64,000 nucleotides of DNA from [Mycobacterium] manitobense (lineage in GTDB: Bacteria > Actinomycetota > Actinomycetes > Mycobacteriales > Mycobacteriaceae): contig NZ_JACKSJ010000254.1 in NCBI RefSeq assembly GCF_025821665.1, forward strand, positions 31,280 through 95,279. Reading direction: 5' to 3'. This document shows positions 52,755 to 59,084 of the stretch, in pieces. The stretch's first letter is position 1. Each line of letters begins with the position of its first letter. The position numbers and the translations under genes were made by a program. The notes under the pieces were generated by a model that was given only the letters and a program-made list of their open reading frames with translations, was not told where the DNA came from and made no database searches.

Positions 52755-53747
52755 CTAGATTCTCGAACCCGATTGCAGTACGACGGATCCGTCGATGGCA
52801 TCGAATTTCTGGCGACGGAACCAGTCGACGGTGCGGGCCAGGCCCGCGCGGTAGCCGACCTCCGGCTGCCAGCCCAGCATGTCCCGGGCCGCGCTGATGT
52901 CGGGGCAGCGGCGCTGCGGGTCGTCCTCGACGGCGGGCAGGAAGTGGATCTGCGACTCGTCAGCGGCGAGGTCGCGGATCAGTTCGGCGATGTGCAGCAC
53001 CGACAGTTCGTGGGAATTGCCGATGTTGAAATTGCCGGCATGGTTCGAGCGGGCCAGCGCGATCAGTCCGGCCACGGTGTCGTCCACGTAGCACAGCGAG
53101 CGGGTCTGTGCGCCGCTGCCGGTGACGGTGATCGGTTCGCCGGCCAGCGCCTGACGGCAGAACGTGGGCACCATCCTGCCGTCGTCCGGACGCATCCGCG
53201 GTCCGTAGGTGTTGAAGATGCGTGCCACCCCGACATCGGATCCGCGTTCCCGGTGGTAGGCGAACGTGAGCGCCTCGGCGTACCGCTTCGCCTCGTCGTA
53301 CACGCTGCGCGGCCCGATGGGATTGACGTTCCCCCAATAGGTTTCGACCTGCGGGTGTTCCAATGGGTCGCCGTAGACCTCGCTGGTCGATGCGAGCACC
53401 AGCCGGGCGCCGCACCGCTCCGCGAGGTCGAGCGCGTTCGCCGTGCCCGTCGCGCCGGTGCGCAACGTGTGCACGGGAAGCCGCAGGTAGTCGGCGGGCG
53501 ACGCCGGGGACGCGAGGTGGAACACCGTGTCGACGTCGGGATCCAAGGCGGTCAGCGGCTCGTTGATGTCCGCGCGGACGAACCGGTACCCGGGCCGGTC
53601 CCGGAACAGCTTCTCCGCCTCGTGCGCGCTGGTCGACAGGTCGTCGACGCAGATCACCTCGGTTCCCTCGGACAGCAGGCGCTCGCAGAGATGGCCGCCG
53701 ACGAAACCGATTCCGCCGAGCACCACCACCTTCTTCAATTCACGCAT
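52755..53747 (-). CDS. UDP-glucuronate decarboxylase-like epimerase (UXS type)
   Basis: A 330-residue extended-SDR protein. HLASPASPADY, STSEVYGDP, HPQVETYWGNVNPIGPRS (core YWGNVNPIGPRS) and YDEAKRYAE are the signature set of UDP-xylose synthases, and RIFNTYGPRM follows. The NAD loop reads GGIGFVGGH rather than GGAGFIGSH, still compatible with binding. It would make UDP-xylose from UDP-glucuronate. It is 117 bases after a GT4 gene on the same strand, suggesting a small glycosylation module separate from the 18-37 kb cluster. Confidence 0.83.
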   Translation of the reverse strand: MRELKKVVVLGGIGFVGGHLCERLLSEGTEVICVDDLSTSAHEAEKLFRDRPGYRFVRADINEPLTALDPDVDTVFHLASPASPADYLRLPVHTLRTGATGTANALDLAERCGARLVLASTSEVYGDPLEHPQVETYWGNVNPIGPRSVYDEAKRYAEALTFAYHRERGSDVGVARIFNTYGPRMRPDDGRMVPTFCRQALAGEPITVTGSGAQTRSLCYVDDTVAGLIALARSNHAGNFNIGNSHELSVLHIAELIRDLAADESQIHFLPAVEDDPQRRCPDISAARDMLGWQPEVGYRAGLARTVDWFRRQKFDAIDGSVVLQSGSRI

Positions 53748-53864
53748 CAGGCGCAGTCACTCCCGGTGAGGCGCTGCGCCGGCGCCCGCGGTGCTGCAGC
53801 GGCGCCGGCCGCTGCCCGCCCACGTCGAGGAGGCGCCGGCGGTCCTGGAGGGCGGCTGACTCGG

Positions 53865-55097
53865 TCATCCGGACGACATGCTCGAGGTGGTCGGAACGGA
53901 GACCGGCTTTGCAGGCGCCGGGACGAGCCGGTCGTAGATGCGCGCGGTGTCGCCGGCGATGCGGTCCCACGAGTAACGCGCCTTGGCCCGGTCGCGGCCC
54001 GCCGCGCCGAAACTCTGCCGCAGGAAGTCATCGTGCAGAAGGTGATTGACCGCGTCGGCCACCTCGCCGGGCCGCTTGGGCTGTATCAGCCGGCCGGTGA
54101 CGTCGTGCACGATCGTGTCGAGCATGCCGCCCACCGCCGAGGCGACCACCGGGATGCCGCATGCCATCGCCTCGAGCGGCACGATGCCGAACGGCTCGTA
54201 CCACGGTGTGCACGCCACCACGTCGGCCGACCGCAGCAGCGCGGGCATGTCCTCACGTGCCACCGCGCCGTGGAAGTGCACCCGGTCGGCGACCCCGAGC
54301 TCGACGGCGAGCGCACGCAGTCGACGAACCTCGGGGTCGGCGTCGAGGCCCGACACATCCGGGCCGCCGACGATCACCAGTTCGGTGTCCGCAATCGCCG
54401 GCAGCGCTCGCACCACCACGTCGAAACCCTTGCGTGGCACGAACCTGCCGACGCTGACGATGCGGTGCCTGGCGCCCTTCTGGGCGCGCGGGCCCTCCGG
54501 GGTGAACAGGTCGAGATCGACGCCGCAGGGCACCACCGAGATGCGGGATCGCGCCCGGCCGAGCCTCATCAGCTCGAACACCTCGTCGGTGCAGGTGGCG
54601 GCCACCCAGGTGGCGGTGCGCGCGACCATCGCCTCGAGCTTGAGCCGGTCCGGCGGACTGGTGTCCTGGACACCCTGGTGCCTGCGCTTGACCACCCCGA
54701 GCGCGCGGAAGGTCTGCACGGCGGGCAGGTCGAGGTGGCGGGCGGCGAGCTGGGTCGCGATGCCGGACATCCAGAAGTGGGCGTGCGCGACGTCGGGCCG
54801 ATCGGTCGACCACTGCTCGTCGAGGTACTGCGCGAAGGGACCCATGTGGGCCAGCAACTCGTCCTTGGGCAGCCGCTCCGGCGGACCGGCGGGTACGTGC
54901 ACCACGGTATAGCCCTGCGGCGTCTCGATCCGTTCGGGCAGGTGCGGGTCGTCGCGACGGGTGTACACCGTCACCTCGTGACCGCGGCGGCACAGCGCCG
55001 CCGACAACGCCGCGACGTGGACGTTCTGACCGCCTGCATCCACGCCGCCGAGCGCGGCCAGCGGGCTGGCATGTTCGGAAACCATCGCGATTCTCAT
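53865..55097 (-). CDS. GT4 family glycosyltransferase (MshA/sucrose-synthase-like)
   Basis: A 410-residue GT-B enzyme starting MRIAMVSEHASPLAALGGVDAGGQNVHV (core GGVDAGGQNVHV), the acceptor loop shared with MshA and sucrose-phosphate synthases. The donor site has VGRFVPRKGFD and the E-x7-E motif EPFGIVPLE in PWYEPFGIVPLEAMACG. ATG 55097 overlaps the TGA of a short GT remnant by four bases. Donor may be UDP-xylose from the following UXS-like gene, which is inference. Confidence 0.88.
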   Translation of the reverse strand: MRIAMVSEHASPLAALGGVDAGGQNVHVAALSAALCRRGHEVTVYTRRDDPHLPERIETPQGYTVVHVPAGPPERLPKDELLAHMGPFAQYLDEQWSTDRPDVAHAHFWMSGIATQLAARHLDLPAVQTFRALGVVKRRHQGVQDTSPPDRLKLEAMVARTATWVAATCTDEVFELMRLGRARSRISVVPCGVDLDLFTPEGPRAQKGARHRIVSVGRFVPRKGFDVVVRALPAIADTELVIVGGPDVSGLDADPEVRRLRALAVELGVADRVHFHGAVAREDMPALLRSADVVACTPWYEPFGIVPLEAMACGIPVVASAVGGMLDTIVHDVTGRLIQPKRPGEVADAVNHLLHDDFLRQSFGAAGRDRAKARYSWDRIAGDTARIYDRLVPAPAKPVSVPTTSSMSSG

Positions 55098-55228
55098 CGC
55101 AGGCCCCTGCCGTCGGCGTCCTTCGCGGGGCTGACGGGTATCAGGTAGCGGTGCGGGCCGGCCACCAGCGACTGGGTCCACGATCCGTGTACGTGCCAGA
55201 CGAGCAGCACGCGCGCACGGTCGGTCAT
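55094..55228 (-). pseudogene. Remnant of a glycosyltransferase gene (N-terminal 44 residues only)
   Basis: The 44-residue frame starts MTDRARVLLVWHVHGSWTQSLV and contains GPHRYLIPV and DGRGLR. VWHVHGSW and GPHRYLIPV are how an actinobacterial glycosyltransferase, usually a full-length gene just ahead of this GT4, begins. Everything after this start is gone, and the stop now overlaps the GT4 ATG (ATGA). This looks like an internal deletion that kept translational coupling. The frame may still be translated. Confidence 0.55.
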
Positions 55229-55406
55229 GCGGCGACGGTTATCCGAGCCCAGAGGGCCATAAACGTCGAACGTTAGAGATTTCGCAAAGCGACCGGGGAC
55301 CGTTCGCAAAGTGGATTTCATAGGCGCGACTGGCCGTTTCGACCGGCCGGAGACGGATACCCGGTGGGCGCCGACATGCATGCCACGAAGCGAGGAGACG
55401 AGGCAC

Positions 55407-56252
55407 GTGACTGAACCCGAGGGCGTCATCGCCTATCCCGGCCACACCGCCGACATGGACCGGGCGCCGCGCGACGAGATGCGCGAATACGTCGGCCGTG
55501 ACCTGCTCGCCGGTAGGCGCGCACTGATCACCGGCGGCGACTCCGGCATCGGTCGCGCCGTCGCCGCGGCGTTCGCCAAGGAAGGCGCGGACGTCGCCAT
55601 CGCCTATCTCGACGAGGACGACGACGCCCGGCACACCGGGTCGCTGGTGGAGGCGGCGGGCCGGCGCAGCGTGCTGCTGCCCGGCGATCTCGGCGACGCA
55701 CAGCACTGCCGAGATGTGGTGGCGCGCACCGTCGAGGAACTCGGCGGACTGGACATCCTGGTGAACAACGTCGCCTACCAGAACCCGACCGAGGACTTCA
55801 CCGACATCAGCGACGAGCAATGGCGGCGGACGTTCTCGGTCAACATCGACAGTTACTTCCGGGTGACCAAGGCGGCGCTGGCGCACCTGCCCGACGGTGG
55901 GGCCGTCGTCAACACCGGTTCGATCAACGGCCTGCGCGGCAACAAGACGCTGATCGACTACTCGGCCACCAAGGGCGCGATCCTGGCGCTCACCTACTCG
56001 CTCGCACAATCGTTGGCCGACCGGCGGATTCGGGTCAACTGCGTGGCGCCCGGTCCGGTGTGGACACCGTTGATCCCGGCCACGATGGATGCCGAGAAGA
56101 CCGAATCCTTCGGCGAGCAAACACCTTTCGGGCGTGCGGCCCAGCCCGACGAGATTGCGCCGTCCTACGTGTTCTTCGCCTCGGGCACGATGTCGTCGTA
56201 CTACAGCGGTGAGGTGCTGGCACCGATCGGTGGCGAGACGCTGCCCGGCTGA
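55407..56252 (+). CDS. Short-chain dehydrogenase/reductase (YhdF/YghA type)
   Basis: A 281-residue SDR with NADP loop TGGDSGIGRAV near 45-55, NNVAY, and the catalytic YSATKGA (Tyr-x3-Lys) with NTGSINGLRG before it. The N-terminal extension with PGHTADMDRAPRDEMREYVG (core HTADMDRAPRDE) is typical of the general-stress SDRs. GTG 55407 has AGGAG upstream. Its place among stress genes suggests SigF-linked expression, but the upstream promoter is not clear. Confidence 0.88.
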   Translation: MTEPEGVIAYPGHTADMDRAPRDEMREYVGRDLLAGRRALITGGDSGIGRAVAAAFAKEGADVAIAYLDEDDDARHTGSLVEAAGRRSVLLPGDLGDAQHCRDVVARTVEELGGLDILVNNVAYQNPTEDFTDISDEQWRRTFSVNIDSYFRVTKAALAHLPDGGAVVNTGSINGLRGNKTLIDYSATKGAILALTYSLAQSLADRRIRVNCVAPGPVWTPLIPATMDAEKTESFGEQTPFGRAAQPDEIAPSYVFFASGTMSSYYSGEVLAPIGGETLPG

Positions 56253-56295
56253 CGGAGCGATCCGGCCGCTGGCGCGCCGGGAGCAGGCGCGCCAG

Positions 56296-56321
56296 GGTTT
56301 ACCCGGAGCGGTCCTCGGGAA
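56296..56321 (+). promoter_or_regulatory. SigF-type promoter of the csbD-like gene
   Basis: GGTTT (56296-56300), 16 bases, then GGGAA (56317-56321). The -35 is a full SigF match and the spacing is exact; the -10 is GGGAA in place of GGGTA. It lies 60 bases before the csbD-like ATG. CsbD genes are SigF/SigB regulon members in other bacteria. Confidence 0.5.
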
Positions 56322-56381
56322 CACTGCCTCCGTGGGGACGTGCCCCGTCGTGAACACTCACGATCAAGTTGGAAGGTGAGT

Positions 56382-56618
56382 ATGACCGAGAAGAACAGTG
56401 GTCCCGAAGAAGGCATCAAGGGCGTCGTCGAGGACGTGAAGGGCAAGGCCAAGGAAACGGTCGGCACCGTCACCGGACGCGACGACATGGTCCGCGAGGG
56501 CAAGGCCCAGCAGGACAAGGCGGACGCTCAGCAGGACGCCGCGAAGAAGGAAGCCGAAGCAGAGGCGGCCCGCGCAGGCGCCAAGACCGCCGAAGAGCGG
56601 CAGAAGTCCGAGCAGTAG
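56382..56618 (+). CDS. CsbD-family stress protein
   Basis: A 78-residue, highly charged, Lys/Glu/Ala-rich helical protein. IKGVVEDVKGKAKETVGTVTG (core KGVVEDVKGKAKETVG) is the CsbD motif. Function is unknown in the family, which is induced in general stress. ATG 56382 follows GGAAGG. It is followed by a strong terminator, so it is a single-gene unit. Confidence 0.9.
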   Translation: MTEKNSGPEEGIKGVVEDVKGKAKETVGTVTGRDDMVREGKAQQDKADAQQDAAKKEAEAEAARAGAKTAEERQKSEQ

Positions 56619-56628
56619 AACGACACAC

Positions 56629-56662
56629 AAAAGAGGCCCAGCCGACCGGCTGGGCCTCTTTT
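56629..56662. terminator. Bidirectional rho-independent terminator
   Basis: A perfect 15-base stem (AAAAGAGGCCCAGCC at 56629-56643 and its complement at 56648-56662) with a four-base loop GACC, flanked by A and T runs on either side. It lies between the csbD-like gene and the convergent usfY gene and would stop transcription from both sides. Confidence 0.9.
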
Positions 56663-56683
56663 GCGTGCCTGGCTCGAGCGGGA

Positions 56684-56992
56684 CTAGCCGCTCGGGGTCT
56701 GCCGCGAGGTGTCGGGGTGCTCGGCGTGCCAGCGCTCCTCCATCCCCCGCACCCGGCGGTGCTCGATGAGGAACCAGACGCCGGAGACGATGAACACCAC
56801 CGCCGAGATCGACCCCAGGATCACGCCCACGTCACCGTGGCCGCTGGCGGTCGCGGCCAGCGCACCGACGAACGCGGCCAACGCGATGCCGAGCAGGATC
56901 AGGGCGGGCAGGTTCTTGGTGTCCTTCATCGTCTCGCCGGCATGCGGACGCGTGGTGCGGGCGTGGTCTACGGGGTCTTCGGGGCTCTTCAT
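56684..56992 (-). CDS. usfY: UsfY-like small membrane protein
   Basis: A 102-residue protein with two membrane segments (about 32-50 and 58-78). The start DPVDHARTTRPHAGE and the end EHRRVRGMEERWHAEHPD agree with UsfY (Rv3288c), named for its place upstream of sigF in M. tuberculosis. ATG 56992 has AAGGAG at the right distance, which decides the start. In this genome it has been separated from rsbW-sigF by about 5 kb. It is co-transcribed with the gene at 57047-57412. The function is unknown. Confidence 0.85.
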   Translation of the reverse strand: MKSPEDPVDHARTTRPHAGETMKDTKNLPALILLGIALAAFVGALAATASGHGDVGVILGSISAVVFIVSGVWFLIEHRRVRGMEERWHAEHPDTSRQTPSG

Positions 56993-57046
56993 GGTGACTC
57001 CTTCTTCAGAATGCGATGGCGGCACACGAGGTGGCGTGCCGTTTCA

Positions 57047-57412
57047 TCAGCCGAACACCGGTCCGGCCAGCGCCGGCATGCTGGTGGTCAGCACCAGCAG
57101 CATCAGCGTGAGCAGGATCCATCCGGCGCCCTGCCAGGCCCACGACGCCTCGTTGCGCCGCCAGCTCTGGTAGGTGCGCACGAAGGCGCGCAGCCCGCCG
57201 AGTAGCAGGATGGCCGGCGCGCCCATGGCGAGCATGGTGCGTTGCGGCGCTCCGCAGGCGAGGGCGTCGGCGACCGAACCGCTGCAGGTACTCACCCAGA
57301 CGGCGGCGACGGCCAGGAACCCCGCAGCAACCACCGCGACGACGAGCGCGAAGCGCAGGGCATCACGGACGCCGGCGTCGGCGGAACGCAGTTGGTTGGG
57401 GTTCTGGAACAC
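57047..57412 (-). CDS. Small membrane protein (Rv3289c-like by position)
   Basis: A 121-residue protein with three membrane segments (about 20-40, 60-78, 93-115) and two cysteines in STCSGSVADALACGAPQRT (core CSGSVADALACG). Position next to usfY suggests the Rv3289c family, but I could not compare sequences. A SigF-type promoter ends only about ten bases before the ATG, so the transcript would be nearly leaderless. Function unknown. Confidence 0.75.
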   Translation of the reverse strand: MFQNPNQLRSADAGVRDALRFALVVAVVAAGFLAVAAVWVSTCSGSVADALACGAPQRTMLAMGAPAILLLGGLRAFVRTYQSWRRNEASWAWQGAGWILLTLMLLVLTTSMPALAGPVFG

Positions 57413-57422
57413 GCCGGGGATA

Positions 57423-57448
57423 TTCCCTGACCAGCGCCGGGGTAAACC
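57423..57448 (-). promoter_or_regulatory. SigF-type promoter of the Rv3289c-like/usfY operon
   Basis: On the minus strand GGTTT (57448-57444), 16 bases, then GGGAA (57427-57423). It has the same -35, spacing and -10 variant as the csbD promoter. It sits immediately after the stop of the PAS-ANTAR gene and directly before the start at 57412. Confidence 0.55.
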
Positions 57449-58120
57449 TCAGGACGGGACGCGCAGGTGTGCCGTCAGCAACAACCGGTCGTATTCGGCG
57501 CGCGCCGGCAGCGCCTCGTCGTACTGCAGCGCGAGGAAGTCCTCGGCAATCTGCTCCGACAGGGTCCGCAGCTTGACGTTGGTCTCCTGGGAACGCCACT
57601 TCAGCAGCTCGAACGCGGAATCGGCGGTGATCCGGTAGACCACCATGAGCATGCCCTTGGTCTGTTCGATCGCGCCGCGGGCCTCGGCGATCTCCGCCAC
57701 CGCCTCGGTGATGCCCTCGTTGTGCGACGGGGTGACGTCGACGTAGAAGCCGTGCGTGCCGATCACCGCGCCGAACTCGCCGTGCAGGTGGTCGCCCACC
57801 ACCACGACGTGGTGCACGTCGCCGTGCGTGTCGATGATGCGATGCCGCGTGCTGAATACGCCTGCTGTCCGCCGGATCTCGTCGAGGGTGGCCGCAACCT
57901 GCCGGTAGTCGTCGGGATGTTTGTGCGACAACACCAGAGCGGTGGTCGGCTCGGCGGTGCCGGGTTCGTATCCGTACATCCGTTCGACCTGTGGTGACCA
58001 CTCCCAGCGTTCGTCGTCGAAGTAGAACCGGAACCAACCGACCCGCTGTGACTGCCCGCTGGCGAAGGCGTGCTCGAGAGGTGCCAACCTCCCGTCGCCG
58101 TCGGCCAGTCGATCGGTCAT
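57449..58120 (-). CDS. PAS and ANTAR domain RNA-binding regulator
   Basis: A 223-residue protein with an N-terminal PAS_3-type domain (about 25-130, with WEWSPQVERMYGYEPG) and a C-terminal ANTAR domain (about 140-200, with AIEQTKGMLMVVYRI and FELLKWRSQETNVKLRTL core). ANTAR proteins bind paired hairpins in RNA and prevent termination; PAS-ANTAR fusions are common in mycobacteria. The signal sensed is unknown. Location beside the SigF genes suggests a stress role. Confidence 0.88.
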   Translation of the reverse strand: MTDRLADGDGRLAPLEHAFASGQSQRVGWFRFYFDDERWEWSPQVERMYGYEPGTAEPTTALVLSHKHPDDYRQVAATLDEIRRTAGVFSTRHRIIDTHGDVHHVVVVGDHLHGEFGAVIGTHGFYVDVTPSHNEGITEAVAEIAEARGAIEQTKGMLMVVYRITADSAFELLKWRSQETNVKLRTLSEQIAEDFLALQYDEALPARAEYDRLLLTAHLRVPS

Positions 58121-58250
58121 GACCTGCAGATTATCGCTCGGTGCGGGCCCTGATTTTCGTTCTGAAAGCCAGAAAGCGCATCGTTTTGTGGATACACGCC
58201 AGTTGCCCGGTCGCCATGCGGACCGTGTGGCGCGTGACTACCGTCGATGA

Positions 58251-59084
58251 GTGGACCTGAACACCGTCGGGGTCGTCGACCTCCCCACCGCCCGCGATCA
58301 GCTCTGGCCGCTCGGCCTCGGCGACGCGGTGCTGGCCGGCGGCACCTGGCTGTTCTCCGAGCCGCAGCCCCAGTTGCACCGGCTGGTCGACGTGACGGCG
58401 CTGGGCTGGCCGTCGATCACCGTGGGCGACAACGGTGTCGAGCTCGCGGCGACGTGCACGGTCGCCGAGGTGTCGGGGCTGGGCGCACGGCTGGCGGCGG
58501 ACCGGCCTGACTGGTCGGCGGCGCCGCTGCTGCACCAGTGCTGTACCGCGCTGCTGGCGTCGTTCAAGATCTGGAGCGCGGCCACGGTGGGCGGCAACAT
58601 CTGCCTCGGCCTGCCCGCCGGGGCGATGATCTCGCTGGCCACCGCGCTGGACGGCGTCGCGACGGTGTGGCGCGCCGACGGTCACGACTACCGGCGCCCC
58701 GTCAGTGAGCTGGTGATCGGTGCCGGCAGCACCGCCCTGACGGTCGGCGAGGTGCTGAGGTCGGTGCACCTGCCCGCCGCGGCGCTGCGCGCCCGCACCG
58801 CCTTCCGCAAACTCGCACCGGCGCCGCTCGGCCGCTCGGGCGTGGTGGTGATCGGCCGCCGCGACACCCGAGCCGACGGTGGCGGGTTCGTGCTGTCGGT
58901 CACCGCCGCCACCGTGCGCCCGTACGTGTTCCGGTTCGACGGCGTGCCTGACCCGGAGTCGCTGGCGGCGGCGCATGCCGGCATCCCAAAGGCGGCGTGG
59001 ACCCGCGACGCACACGGTGACCCGGACTGGCGGCGCGCGATGGCGTTGCTGCTGGCCCGGCAGGTCTGCGCGGAGCTGGCATGA
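58251..59084 (+). CDS. Xanthine-dehydrogenase-type FAD-binding subunit
   Basis: A 277-residue FAD_binding_5/CO-dehydrogenase-M type subunit. LGDAVLAGGTWLFSE is the first FAD loop (AGGT), and KIWSAATVGGNICLGLPAG is the second (TVGGN). It passes electrons from the iron-sulfur domain to NAD+ or another acceptor. The GTG start at 58251 begins MDLNTVGVVDLP. Its TGA overlaps the next ATG (ATGA), so the two subunits are made together. Confidence 0.9.
   Translation: MDLNTVGVVDLPTARDQLWPLGLGDAVLAGGTWLFSEPQPQLHRLVDVTALGWPSITVGDNGVELAATCTVAEVSGLGARLAADRPDWSAAPLLHQCCTALLASFKIWSAATVGGNICLGLPAGAMISLATALDGVATVWRADGHDYRRPVSELVIGAGSTALTVGEVLRSVHLPAAALRARTAFRKLAPAPLGRSGVVVIGRRDTRADGGGFVLSVTAATVRPYVFRFDGVPDPESLAAAHAGIPKAAWTRDAHGDPDWRRAMALLLARQVCAELA

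Noticed and set aside
52140..55148. A 1002-codon open frame on the plus strand across topoisomerase IB, the UXS-like gene and the GT4
   Set aside because: It crosses three genes with intact motifs in other frames or on the other strand and its product is low-complexity.
55331..55370. GTTT-N15-GGATA string before the SDR gene, like a SigF promoter
   Set aside because: The -10 has a mismatch and the spacing is short; the support is too weak.
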